Positions 10,246-18,019 of a stretch of DNA of 48,247 nucleotides are shown here, piece by piece. The translations under genes and the position numbers were made by a program. Each line of letters starts with the position of its first letter. Position 1 is the first letter of the stretch. The notes under the pieces were generated by a model, which saw only the letters and a list, made by a program, of their open reading frames with translations, did no database searches and was not told the DNA's origin. Source of the stretch: Methylobacterium platani (GTDB lineage: Bacteria; Pseudomonadota; Alphaproteobacteria; Rhizobiales; Beijerinckiaceae); NCBI RefSeq assembly GCF_001653715.1, contig NZ_LWHQ01000006.1, forward strand, positions 226,254 through 274,500. The letters run 5' to 3'.

Positions 10246-11013
10246 ATGACCAGGCAGAGCGGGTGCGGGCAGTGCAGGAGCGGCGAGCCGCTGCCCTTCG
10301 CCTTCACCATGGCCTTCCACCCGATCGTCGACCTCGCGACCGGCGGGGTCTGGGGCTACGAGGCGCTGGTGCGCGGCACCGAGGGCCAGGGCGCGGGCTT
10401 CATCCTCGACCAGGTCAACGACGACAACCGCTACCACTTCGACCAGGCCTGCCGCACCAAGGCGATCGAGCTCGCCGGCGGGCTGTTTCCGGCCGGCGAC
10501 GTGCGGCTGTCGATCAACTTCCTGCCCAACGCCGTCTACGAGCCGGCCGCCTGCATCCGCGCCACCCTGGAGGCGGCGCGGCGGATCGGATTCGCGCACC
10601 GGCGGATCATGTTCGAGTTCACCGAGAACGAGCGCATGACCGACGTCGCCCACGTCCAGCGCATCGTCACCGATTACCGCCAGCGCGGCTTCCTGACCGC
10701 GCTCGACGATTTCGGCGCCGGCTATGCGGGCCTGGGCCTCCTGGCGCGGTTCCAGCCCGACCTGATCAAGCTCGACATGGAGCTGATCCGCGGCATCGCC
10801 GGCTCGCCGGCCCGGCGGGCGATCGTGTCGGGGGTGATCGGCATCGCCCGGGCGCTCGGCGTCGCGGTGATCGCCGAGGGCGTCGAGACCCCCGAGGAGC
10901 TCGCCGCCCTGCGCGAGGCCGGCATCACCCTGTTCCAGGGCTACCTGTTCGCCCGGCCGGCGGTGGCGGCCTTGCCGGAGCTGAGCCTGCCGGGGATGCG
11001 GCAGGCGGCGTGA
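10246..11013 (+). CDS. Stand-alone EAL-domain c-di-GMP phosphodiesterase
   Basis: A 255-residue protein that is almost entirely one EAL domain. All metal and catalytic residues I look for are present: Glu39 in GYEALVRG, Asn in SINFLP, Glu in EFTENERM, the LDDFGAGYAG loop, Lys in LIKLDMEL, Glu in AEGVETPEE and Gln in LFQGYLFARP. It should therefore hydrolyse c-di-GMP. The N-terminus has a Cys7-x2-Cys10 pair (GCGQC) that could be a redox or metal site; no membrane segment or sensor is seen. It is monocistronic and converges on the quinone-oxidoreductase gene. Confidence 0.88.
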   Translation: MTRQSGCGQCRSGEPLPFAFTMAFHPIVDLATGGVWGYEALVRGTEGQGAGFILDQVNDDNRYHFDQACRTKAIELAGGLFPAGDVRLSINFLPNAVYEPAACIRATLEAARRIGFAHRRIMFEFTENERMTDVAHVQRIVTDYRQRGFLTALDDFGAGYAGLGLLARFQPDLIKLDMELIRGIAGSPARRAIVSGVIGIARALGVAVIAEGVETPEELAALREAGITLFQGYLFARPAVAALPELSLPGMRQAA

Positions 11014-11056
11014 TACGACCCCCGCCTGTCGCGCCGCCGGGCCAGCCGAGCCGCGC

Positions 11057-12037
11057 TCACGGCACCAGCACGATCGCCCCGGTGACCGCCCGCGCCTCGG
11101 CGGCCGCGTGCGCGTCGACGACCTGCTCCAGGGGAAAGCGCGCCCCGATATCGACCGCGACGTGGCCGCGGCCGATCGCGTCGAACAGGTCGGCGGCATT
11201 CGCCCGGAAGGTGGCCGGGTCGGCGTTGTGCGGGAAGACCGAGGGGCGGGTGAGGAACAGGCAGCCCTTCTTGTTCAGGAGCTCCGGGTCGATCGCCGGG
11301 GACGGCCCGGACGCCGCGCCGTACGAGACGACGAGCCCGAACGGGGCGGCGCAGTCGAGGGATTTCAGCAGGGTGTCCTTGCCGACCGCGTCGTAGACGA
11401 CCCGGGCCCTGGCGCCGCCGGCGGCCTCCAGAAAGGCCTTGGGCCAGTCGGGATCGGTGAGGTCGACCACCGCCGCGCAGCCGGCGGCGAGCGCCGCGTC
11501 GCGCTTCTCCGGCGAGCCGGTGGTGCCGATCACCCGGGCGCCGAGCGCGGTCGCCCAGCGGGTCAGGATCTGGCCGACGCCGCCGGCGGCGGAATGGACC
11601 AGCAGGAGGTCGCCCGCCTGCACCGCGTGGGTCTTGCGCAGGAGGTACTGCGCCGTCATGCCCTTGAACAGCAGGGCGGCGGCGGCCTCGTCGCCGACGT
11701 CGTCGGGCAGCCGCACGAGCTTGTCCGCCGGCACGTTGCGCCGGTCGGCATAGGCGCCGACGCCGGCATTCATGGTCGCGACGCGGTCGCCGGCCTTCAC
11801 GTCGGACACCTCGGGCCCGACCGCCTCGACGACGCCCGCCGCCTCGAAGCCGAGCCCGGTCGGCAGGTCGAGCGGGTAGGCGCCGCGGCGCTGGTAGATG
11901 TCGATGAAGTTGAAGCCGATCGCGGTCTGGCGCAGTTGCACCTCGCCCGCCGCCGGGGCGGGGAGCGGCCCGCTCTCCAGACGCATGACCTGCGGCGGGC
12001 CGAACTCGGTGACGACGACGCGGCGTTGGGTCGACAT
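11057..12037 (-). CDS. Zinc-independent NADPH:quinone oxidoreductase (MDR family)
   Basis: A 326-residue medium-chain dehydrogenase/reductase of the QorA type, reducing quinones or alpha,beta-unsaturated carbonyls with NADPH. Features are the N-terminal GroES-like fold, RRGAYPLDLPTGLGFEAAGVVEAVG without zinc ligands, and the nucleotide-binding HSAAGGVGQILTRWA (about 147-161). It lies 105 bp behind the MFS gene on the same strand and may be the last gene of the CoA-transferase/HMG-CoA-lyase operon, or it may be separate; the gap holds only GC-rich short hairpins. Confidence 0.88.
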   Translation of the reverse strand: MSTQRRVVVTEFGPPQVMRLESGPLPAPAAGEVQLRQTAIGFNFIDIYQRRGAYPLDLPTGLGFEAAGVVEAVGPEVSDVKAGDRVATMNAGVGAYADRRNVPADKLVRLPDDVGDEAAAALLFKGMTAQYLLRKTHAVQAGDLLLVHSAAGGVGQILTRWATALGARVIGTTGSPEKRDAALAAGCAAVVDLTDPDWPKAFLEAAGGARARVVYDAVGKDTLLKSLDCAAPFGLVVSYGAASGPSPAIDPELLNKKGCLFLTRPSVFPHNADPATFRANAADLFDAIGRGHVAVDIGARFPLEQVVDAHAAAEARAVTGAIVLVP

Positions 12038-12142
12038 GTCGGGTGTCTCCTTCGGGGCTGCCCCGCTCGTCCGGCCGGGCTCAACCCGCCGGGCGGCGCG
12101 GGGTTGCGCCCCGGCGCGGGATCGTGTCGACGGGACGGCCCC

Positions 12143-13522
12143 TCAGCGCTCGGCCGGCGCGGCCGCGAGGCCCCGGCCCGGGCCCGGCTCGCCGGGCGCC
12201 AGCTCCTCGAGGCTGCGGTTGCGGGTCTCGATGCCGAACAGCCCGACGCAGACGGCCTGGAGCAGCAGGGCGCCGACCAGCATCGCCAGCACCGGCACGA
12301 CGCCGCCCTCGGCGTAGAGCCAGACCACCCCTTGCGGGATGAAGATGCCGGCGATCCGCCCCGCCGTGCTGGCGACGCCGGTGCCGCGCAGGCGGTACTC
12401 GGTCGGGAACAACTCCGGGATATAGGCGGCGATGCCGAGCGCCACCATCAGGTAGATGCAGGTGAACAGCCCGAAGCCGACGACGGTGGCCAGCGCCATC
12501 GAGGGCGCCAGCGTGTAGGCGATGCCGAGGAGCGCCGCGACGACCGACGCGACGGTGAGGCCGTTGCGCCGCCCGAGGCGCTCGGCGATCACCGCGCCGA
12601 GGCAGGCCCCGACCGGCCCCCCGAGCGACATGAAGGTGGTGTAGCCGAGCGACGAGCCGACGCTGAGGCCCTGCTTGACCAGGAAGGTCGGCACCCAGGC
12701 GACGAAGCCGTAGATCGACACGTTGATCATCACGTTGATGACGGTCGCCACCAGCGTGCGGCGGATCACCGGGCGGCCGAACAGCACCCCGAGGCCGGGG
12801 TCGCGCACCGGCCCCGCCCCCGCGACCGGCTGCGGCGCCGGCAGGGTTCGGCCGTAGGACGCCTCGATCCCGGTCAGCACCCGGTCGGCCTCCTCGGTCC
12901 GGCCGACGGATTCGAGCCAGCGCGGGCTCTCCGGCATGCTCTTGCGGGCGTACCAGACGGCAAGCGCGCCGATGCCGGCGATCGCGAACATCGCCCGCCA
13001 GCCGAAGGTCGGGATCACCAGGTAGCCGACCAGCGTCGCGGCGAAGAGCGCCGTGTTGGTGATGATCGACAGGTAGGCGGCCCAGCGCCCGCGCTGCGCC
13101 GGCGGGATGAACTCGCCGATCGTGGCGTAGCCGATCACGATCTCGGCGCCTAACCCCACGCCCATGAAGAAGCGCAGGACGATCAGGGTCCACATGTCGG
13201 GGGCGAAGACGGCGGCGAGCGAGGCGAGCCCGAAGATCATCAGGTTCGCCTGGTAGGTGAACCGGCGCCCGAACCGGTCGCCGAGGATTCCCGCCGAGAA
13301 GCTGCCGATCACCATCCCGATGAAGGTCGCCGACAGGAAGGCGGCGTTGAGCCGGAGGTCCGACCAGCCGTCCTTGACGAGGGCGCCCAGGATGCCGCCC
13401 GCGAGGTAGATGTCGAAGCTGTCGAAGAACATCCCGGCGCCGATCAGCCACAGGATCCGGCGGTGGAAGCCGGAGATCGGCAGGCGGTCGAGGCGCGCCC
13501 CGGCCGAGATCGTTGACGCCAT
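12143..13522 (-). CDS. MFS transporter, dicarboxylate/aromatic-acid type (paralogue 1)
   Basis: A 459-residue inner-membrane symporter with 12 predicted helices. The MFS signature GDRFGRRFTYQANL lies between helices 2 and 3, and PESPRWLESVGR marks the central loop, as in the AAHS/sugar-porter-like carriers. It starts ARLDRLPISGFHRRILWLIGAG, a leader shared almost word for word with the MFS proteins at 28447 and 36677, so the three are recent paralogues. ATG 13522 begins this leader; upstream the frame is only open by chance. It follows the HMG-CoA lyase by 79 bp and probably imports the acid that the operon degrades. Confidence 0.9.
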   Translation of the reverse strand: MASTISAGARLDRLPISGFHRRILWLIGAGMFFDSFDIYLAGGILGALVKDGWSDLRLNAAFLSATFIGMVIGSFSAGILGDRFGRRFTYQANLMIFGLASLAAVFAPDMWTLIVLRFFMGVGLGAEIVIGYATIGEFIPPAQRGRWAAYLSIITNTALFAATLVGYLVIPTFGWRAMFAIAGIGALAVWYARKSMPESPRWLESVGRTEEADRVLTGIEASYGRTLPAPQPVAGAGPVRDPGLGVLFGRPVIRRTLVATVINVMINVSIYGFVAWVPTFLVKQGLSVGSSLGYTTFMSLGGPVGACLGAVIAERLGRRNGLTVASVVAALLGIAYTLAPSMALATVVGFGLFTCIYLMVALGIAAYIPELFPTEYRLRGTGVASTAGRIAGIFIPQGVVWLYAEGGVVPVLAMLVGALLLQAVCVGLFGIETRNRSLEELAPGEPGPGRGLAAAPAER

Positions 13523-13601
13523 CGTCGGGTCCCCTCCCCTCTCCCGGCCGGGCTCTCCCGCCCGGCCGGCGCCCCTGTGCGCGGGCGGATTTCTCAAGTC
13601 G

Positions 13602-14522
13602 TCAGGCCGCCAGGATCTCGGGCCAGGCCGAGACGTGGGCGCCGTGGGCGGGCAGGCGCCGCTCCATCTCGCCCTCGAGCCAGCGCGTCGCGTCGCGCAA
13701 GGGCGCGAGCGCGATCCCGGTCGCGACCCGGTCGCGCTCCAGCATCGAGACGAGGTCCTCGGTCGCGATGTTGCCGGTGGCGCCCGGCGCGAACGGGCAG
13801 CCGCCGAGGCCGCCGAGGCTCGCATCCAGGACCGTGACGCCCGAGCGGAGCGCCGCGTCGGCATTGGCGTAGCCGGTGTTGCGGGTGTTGTGGAAATGCG
13901 CCCGCATCGGCAGGCCCGGCACGGCCTGCGCCAGGGCGGCGAAGCGCTCCTCGACGATGGCTGGCGTCGCGACGCCGATCGTGTCGGCGAGCGAGATCTC
14001 GTCGACGCCGGCCTCGGCGAGCGCCCGGGCGATCTCGATCACCCGGGAAAGCGGCACCTCGCCCTCGAACGGACAGCCGAAGGCGACCGCGATCGTCACC
14101 GACCGGAACAGGCCGGCCGCCTTCGCCCGCCCGGCGAGGCGGTCCCAGGCCTCGACGAGGCCGCGGGCCGTCGTCCCCTGGTTGCGGGCCGCCATCGTGT
14201 CGGTCGCCACCGCCACGAAGCTGATCTCGCGCAAGCCTGCCGCCAGCGCGCGCTCGAAGCCGCGCTCGTTGAGGACGAGGCCCGAGACGCTGAGGCCCGG
14301 CAGGTCGACGACCCGCGCCAGCACCGCCTCGGCATCGGCCATCTGCGGCACGCGCTTCGGGTTGACGAAGCTCGCCGCCTCGATCCGTTTCAGGCCCGCG
14401 GCCGCGAGCCTCTGGATCATCTCGACCTTGGTGTCGGTCGAGAGCAGCCGGTCCTGGTTCTGCAGCCCGTCGCGGGGGCCGACCTCGACGACGGTGAGGG
14501 AGGCGGGGCGTCGTGCAGTCAT
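13602..14522 (-). CDS. Hydroxymethylglutaryl-CoA lyase family protein
   Basis: A 306-residue TIM-barrel lyase of the HMGL-like family, cleaving 3-hydroxy-3-methylglutaryl-CoA (or a similar tertiary hydroxyacyl-CoA) to acetoacetate and acetyl-CoA. Visible landmarks: VEVGPRDGLQNQ (metal/catalytic Arg-Asp), AFGCPFEGEVP, HFHNTRNTGYANADAAL (metal His pair) and the catalytic-loop Cys near 242 in GGLGGCPFAPGATGN. ATG 14522 was chosen over the in-frame ATG 14540 because GGGAGG sits just upstream. It is 14 bp after a CoA-transferase gene and 79 bp before an MFS gene, so the acid is probably imported, activated and cleaved by this operon. The symbol mvaB would fit only if HMG-CoA is the substrate. Confidence 0.88.
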   Translation of the reverse strand: MTARRPASLTVVEVGPRDGLQNQDRLLSTDTKVEMIQRLAAAGLKRIEAASFVNPKRVPQMADAEAVLARVVDLPGLSVSGLVLNERGFERALAAGLREISFVAVATDTMAARNQGTTARGLVEAWDRLAGRAKAAGLFRSVTIAVAFGCPFEGEVPLSRVIEIARALAEAGVDEISLADTIGVATPAIVEERFAALAQAVPGLPMRAHFHNTRNTGYANADAALRSGVTVLDASLGGLGGCPFAPGATGNIATEDLVSMLERDRVATGIALAPLRDATRWLEGEMERRLPAHGAHVSAWPEILAA

Positions 14523-14536
14523 GGTTCCCTCCCGGC

Positions 14537-15778
14537 TCATGCCGCGTCGCGGGCGGACCCGCCGATCACCTTGTCGGCGACGAGCCGCGCGAGGTCGTCC
14601 GGCCCGAGGCCGAGGAGCCCGCGGAAGATCTCGTCGTTGTGCTGGCCGAGCTCCGGGCCGGCGGTGACGACCCGGCCGGGATTGGCCGAGAGGCGGGGCG
14701 CTACGTTCTGCATCTTGAGCGAGCCGAACAGCGGGTGGGCGACGTCGACGATGGTCTTCCGCGCCTTGAAATGCGCGTCCTCCAGCATCTCGGGGGCGCG
14801 GTAGATGTCGCCGCGGGGCACGCCCGCCTCGTCGAGGATGCGGCCGAGCTCCTCGCGGTCGAGGGTCGCCGTCCAGGCGGCGATGAGGGCGTCGAGCTCG
14901 GCCTGGCGCTGGCCGCGCTCGGTATGGGTGGCGTAGCGCGGGTCGGCCGCGAGCTCGGGCCGGCCCATCGCGGCGGCGAGGCGCTTGAACACGCTGTCCT
15001 GGTTGGCGGCGATCAGCACGTAGACGCCGCTCTTCGTCGGGTAGACGTTCGAGGGGGCGATGTTGGGCAGGATCGCGCCGGTGCGCTCGCGGATGTAGCC
15101 GGTCTTGTCGTACTCGGTGACGAGGTTCTCCATCACGGCGAGCACCGCCTCGTAGATCGCGCTGTCGACGATCTGGCCGCGGCCGGTCCGGGTGCGGGCG
15201 TGCAAGGCCATCAGTCCGCCGACGCAGGCGAAGGTGGCGGCCAGCGTGTCGCCGATCGAGATGCCGGCCCGCGACGGCGGGTTGGAGGGATCGCCCGCGA
15301 CGTAGCGCATCCCGCCCATCGCCTCGCCGATCGCGCCGTAGCCGGCCTTCTGCGAGTAGGGACCGCTCTGGCCGTAGCCGGAGACGCGGATCATGATCAG
15401 CCGCGGGTTGATCGCCGAGAGTTCGTCGTAGCCGAGCCCCCACTTCTCCATCGTGCCGGGGCGGAAATTCTCGATCAGGATGTCGGCTTGCGCGACGAGG
15501 CGCCGGATCAGGTCCTGGCCCGCCGCCTCGCGGGCGTTGATCTCGATCGACTTCTTGTTGCGGGCGATGACCGGCCACCACAGCGACTGGCCGTGCGGCT
15601 TCTCGCGGCCCCATTCCCGCATCGGGTCGCCGGCGCCCGGCTGCTCGATCTTGATCACCTCGGCGCCGAAATCGGCCATCAGCTGGCCGCAGAACGGCCC
15701 GGCGAGGAGCTGGCCCATCTCGAGGACGCGCAGGTCCGACAGGGCTGGCGCAAGGGCAGGTTCCGTGGTCTGGATCAT
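14537..15778 (-). CDS. CaiB/BaiF family III CoA-transferase (SUGCT-like)
   Basis: A 413-residue cytoplasmic CoA-transferase. The N-terminal RVLEMGQLLAGPFCGQLMADFGAEVIKIE and the nucleophilic Asp near 177 in GISIGDTLAATFACVGGLMAL are standard for family III. The sequence resembles succinyl-CoA:dicarboxylate transferases of the SUGCT type, which take glutarate, HMG, itaconate and relatives. First gene of an operon with an HMG-CoA lyase and an MFS carrier, and divergent from a GntR gene across an 80-bp region with two dyads. Substrate inference: 3-hydroxy-3-methylglutarate or a close tertiary hydroxydicarboxylate. The transferase class is well supported; the substrate is not. Confidence 0.9.
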   Translation of the reverse strand: MIQTTEPALAPALSDLRVLEMGQLLAGPFCGQLMADFGAEVIKIEQPGAGDPMREWGREKPHGQSLWWPVIARNKKSIEINAREAAGQDLIRRLVAQADILIENFRPGTMEKWGLGYDELSAINPRLIMIRVSGYGQSGPYSQKAGYGAIGEAMGGMRYVAGDPSNPPSRAGISIGDTLAATFACVGGLMALHARTRTGRGQIVDSAIYEAVLAVMENLVTEYDKTGYIRERTGAILPNIAPSNVYPTKSGVYVLIAANQDSVFKRLAAAMGRPELAADPRYATHTERGQRQAELDALIAAWTATLDREELGRILDEAGVPRGDIYRAPEMLEDAHFKARKTIVDVAHPLFGSLKMQNVAPRLSANPGRVVTAGPELGQHNDEIFRGLLGLGPDDLARLVADKVIGGSARDAA

Positions 15779-15797
15779 CGGGCGTTCCTCTTGTTCC

Positions 15798-15831
15798 CCA
15801 GACCCTAGTCTGGCAAATTTGTCTGGACAAG
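15798..15831. promoter_or_regulatory. GntR-type operators between CoA-transferase and GntR genes
   Basis: Two dyads lie in the 80-bp divergent intergene. CCAGAC-CCTA-GTCTGG (15798-15813) is perfect with 6-bp arms. TTTGT-CTGG-ACAAG (15818-15831) matches the TGT-N4-ACA pattern found at 17033, 25099 and 38657. Location close to both starts suits repression by the adjacent GntR protein. Confidence 0.6.
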
Positions 15832-15858
15832 TGGCGAGCGCCGGCTTCGGAGGGAAAT

Positions 15859-16632
15859 GTGTCCGGCAGGGCGATGGGGGTGCGGGAGCAGGGCGCCGAG
15901 GAGGCGGGCCCGCTCAACGAGCGGATCGCCCGGGCGCTCCAGGAGGAGATCCGCGCCGGCCTGCACCCGGTCGGCGCGACCTTGCCGACCGAGACGGCCC
16001 TGTGCGCCCGCTTCGAGGCGAGCCGCTTCACGGTGCGCGAGGCCCTGCGCAAGCTGGTCGAGAAGGGGCTGGTCGAGCGCCGCCAGGGCGCCGGCTCGAC
16101 GGTGATCGCGACGAGCGCGCAGCCGGGCTTCGCCCAGGTCTTCGACGACCTCGCCGACATGTTCGAGTACGCCCGCGACACCCATTTCGACGTCGCCACG
16201 CTCGGGATGATCCAGATCGACCCGGAGGTCGCCGGCTTCGTCCAGGCGCCGGTCGGCGCGTCCTGGCTCAAGGCGGAGGGGGTGCGCTGGACCGCCGCGC
16301 GCGACGCGACGATCTGCTTCGTCAGCGTCTACGTGCATGCCCGCTTCGCCCCCCTGCTCGCCGACCTGCGCGAGGTGGGAGGCGCGGTCTACGGCCTCGT
16401 CGAGGCGCGCTCGGGCGAATTGATCGCCGAGGCCCTGCAGGAGATCACCGCCCGCCCGATGCCGCCCCCGGTCGCCCGTGCCCTCAAGCGCCCGCGCGGC
16501 AGCCCGGCGATGCGCTTCGTGCGCCGCTACTACGACGTCAGCGGCGGCATCATGCTGACCTCGGTGAACTGGCACCCGGGCGAGGAGTGCCGCTACACGA
16601 CGCGGATCCGGCGGGGGGAGTGGCGGGCGTGA
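15859..16632 (+). CDS. GntR family regulator with UTRA ligand domain (regulator 1)
   Basis: A 257-residue HutC-subfamily GntR protein. The winged helix is at about 18-85 (LPTETALCARFEASRFTVREALRKLVEKGLVERRQGAGS), followed by a UTRA effector domain. Translation starts at GTG 15859, placed four bases after the AGGGAA of a strong GGAGGGAA site; a nearby ATG is out of frame. It is divergent from the CoA-transferase/HMGL/MFS operon and followed, after a palindromic repeat, by the lyase/dehydratase/ABC operon. Both have a TGTC-Y-GGACA dyad upstream, so this protein probably represses both and is induced by an acid or CoA ester. Its recognition helix, ASRFTVREA, is identical to that of the second GntR at 33029. 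Confidence 0.88.
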   Translation: MSGRAMGVREQGAEEAGPLNERIARALQEEIRAGLHPVGATLPTETALCARFEASRFTVREALRKLVEKGLVERRQGAGSTVIATSAQPGFAQVFDDLADMFEYARDTHFDVATLGMIQIDPEVAGFVQAPVGASWLKAEGVRWTAARDATICFVSVYVHARFAPLLADLREVGGAVYGLVEARSGELIAEALQEITARPMPPPVARALKRPRGSPAMRFVRRYYDVSGGIMLTSVNWHPGEECRYTTRIRRGEWRA

Positions 16633-16747
16633 GGCCGCTCCCGATCGTGCGGGCGGTGCGAGGATAAGGCCGCGGGCTCCTCCTCTCCCCGTGGGCGGGG
16701 CTAGCGGATTCACGCTTCTCCTCCGAGAGCTAACCCTCCGTGAAGGT

Positions 16748-16873
16748 GCGCGTTTTCCCCTCCCCCTTGTGGGGAGGGGTTAGGGGTGGGGGTGGTGCAG
16801 AAGGCACCGTTGCGCTCTATCCGGCACCACCCCCACCTCCGGCTCCTCCCCACAAGGGGGAGGAGAGGCGCGC
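16748..16873. repeat. Long GC-rich palindromic intergenic repeat
   Basis: The two halves are imperfect inverted copies. The left half runs through CCCCTCCCCCTTGTGGGG and a GGGGTGGGGGTGGTGC block; the right half returns GCACCACCCCCACC and CCCCACAAGGGGGAGG, ending in CGCGC. Each half also folds into its own hairpin. Elements with the same CCTC...hairpin...GGTG-AGGGG plan occur at about 31290-31500 and 33965-34175. Confidence 0.7.
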
Positions 16874-17032
16874 TACCTTGAGAGGGAAAAGCTCTCGAAC
16901 CGAGATGTGTGAACACGCTAGGCCCGCGGGGAGAGGAGGAACTCCCGCGCCACACCGGGCCGCAGCTTCCGCCGTCCACCCTGCCCTGACGCCACCCGAC
17001 ATCGCCATTGACAGACCGGAAACGAAGGCTAA

Positions 17033-17046
17033 CCTGTCCGGACAAC
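17033..17046. promoter_or_regulatory. GntR-type operator before lyase/dehydratase/ABC operon
   Basis: The site reads CCTGT-CCGG-ACAAC with a perfect 10-bp core TGTCCGGACA at 17035-17044. It is about 80 bp before the ATG of the lyase gene, and shares TGTC-Y-GGACAA with the site next to GntR regulator 1 (15818-15831). A common repressor is likely. Confidence 0.55.
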
Positions 17047-17123
17047 TGCACCGATGCAGGATGGGGGATGCCGCAAAGGCGCCCCGCGCCCCTCGCGCCA
17101 GCGGGGTGGCCAGGGAGGAACGG

Positions 17124-18014
17124 ATGGGTCAGGCCCGCAAGCTGCGCGCGCTCCTCGCGCGCCCCGAGATGGTCGTGGCGCCCGGCGCCTATGACGGCAT
17201 CACCGCGAAGTTCATCGCCCAGGCGGGCTTTCCGGCGGTCTACATGACCGGGGCCGGCACCGCGGCGGCCCTCGGCTACCCGGATTTCGGCCTCGTGACG
17301 ATGAGCGAGATGGCGGCCAATGCCGGCAGCCTCGCCCGCGCCGTCGACGTCCCGGTCATCGCCGACGCCGATACCGGCTACGGCAACGAGCTGAACGTCA
17401 CCCGCACGATCCAGGAATACGAGATGCGCGGGGTCGCCGGCCTGCACATCGAGGACCAGGTGAGCCCGAAGCGCTGCGGCCATCTCGACGGCAAGGAGAT
17501 CGTGCCGCGCGAGGAGTTCGTGGCGAAGATCCGCGCCGCCGTGGCGGCCCGGCGCGACCCGGATTTCTTGATCATCGCCCGGACCGATTCCCGCGCCGTC
17601 GCCGGCTTCGACGAGGCGGTGGCGCGGGCGAACCTCGCGCTTGCCGCCGGCGCCGACATGGCCTTCGTCGAGGCGACGCAGAGCCTCGACGAGATGCGGG
17701 CGGTGCCGGCCCAGGTGAAGGGCCCCTGTCTCCTCAACGTGGTGCGCGGCGGCAAGACGCCGGACATCGCCATGCCGGACGCGCAGGCGATGGGCTACCG
17801 GCTGGCGATCCTACCGAGCCTCCTGTTCGGGGCCGCCATGGAAGCCTTTGACGCGGCCCTGACGACGCTGCGGGAGACCAACGCCCCGCCGAGCTCGGCC
17901 GGCGCGCCGGCGATCCGCGAGCGCTTCCGCCGGCTGGGCGCCGACCAGTGGGAGGACTTGCGGACCCGGTTCCGGGACGGCGACCGCGACGCCCCCGCCG
18001 TCGCGGCCGAGTAG
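17124..18014 (+). CDS. Isocitrate lyase/PEP mutase-fold lyase (PrpB/dimethylmalate-lyase-like)
   Basis: A 296-residue (beta/alpha)8 lyase that should cleave a 2-hydroxy (alkyl)malate-type acid by retro-Claisen reaction. Mg-binding residues lie in VIADADTGYG (about 78-87) and the lyase-specific active loop is SPKRCGH with Cys118. KRCGH separates C-C lyases from phosphonate mutases. PrpB, 2,3-dimethylmalate lyase and oxaloacetate decarboxylase share this size. ATG 17124 follows a strong AGGGAGGA; an in-frame ATG at 17061 has none. It begins an operon whose next two genes, 5 bp away, are an aconitase-type pair. The probable reaction is alkylmalate to pyruvate plus acetate or propionate. No prpC or acnD/prpF is nearby, which argues against the methylcitrate cycle. 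Confidence 0.87.
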   Translation: MGQARKLRALLARPEMVVAPGAYDGITAKFIAQAGFPAVYMTGAGTAAALGYPDFGLVTMSEMAANAGSLARAVDVPVIADADTGYGNELNVTRTIQEYEMRGVAGLHIEDQVSPKRCGHLDGKEIVPREEFVAKIRAAVAARRDPDFLIIARTDSRAVAGFDEAVARANLALAAGADMAFVEATQSLDEMRAVPAQVKGPCLLNVVRGGKTPDIAMPDAQAMGYRLAILPSLLFGAAMEAFDAALTTLRETNAPPSSAGAPAIRERFRRLGADQWEDLRTRFRDGDRDAPAVAAE

Positions 18015-18019
18015 GCGCC

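Larger units (their letters stand above)
16633..17123. other. 491-bp intergene with palindromic repeat and operator
   Basis: No gene is supported. It contains the long GC-rich palindromic element at 16748-16873, a second smaller GC hairpin at about 16685-16705, and a GntR-type dyad at 17033-17046. The last 90 bases hold the leader and ribosome site of the lyase gene. Open frames through the palindrome are repeat shadows. Confidence 0.5.

Noticed and set aside
13602..16271. 889-residue fusion ending in HMG-CoA lyase
   Set aside because: The upstream part is a shadow of the CoA-transferase gene; a strong ribosome site supports ATG 14522.
16748..16873. CRISPR-like repeats
   Set aside because: The GC-rich units are inverted and mirror-symmetrical, not direct repeats with unique spacers, and there are no cas genes.
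17124..18014. Methylcitrate-cycle prpB
   Set aside because: The lyase motif fits PrpB, but prpC, acnD and prpF are absent and the aconitase-type partner is of the split LeuCD form.
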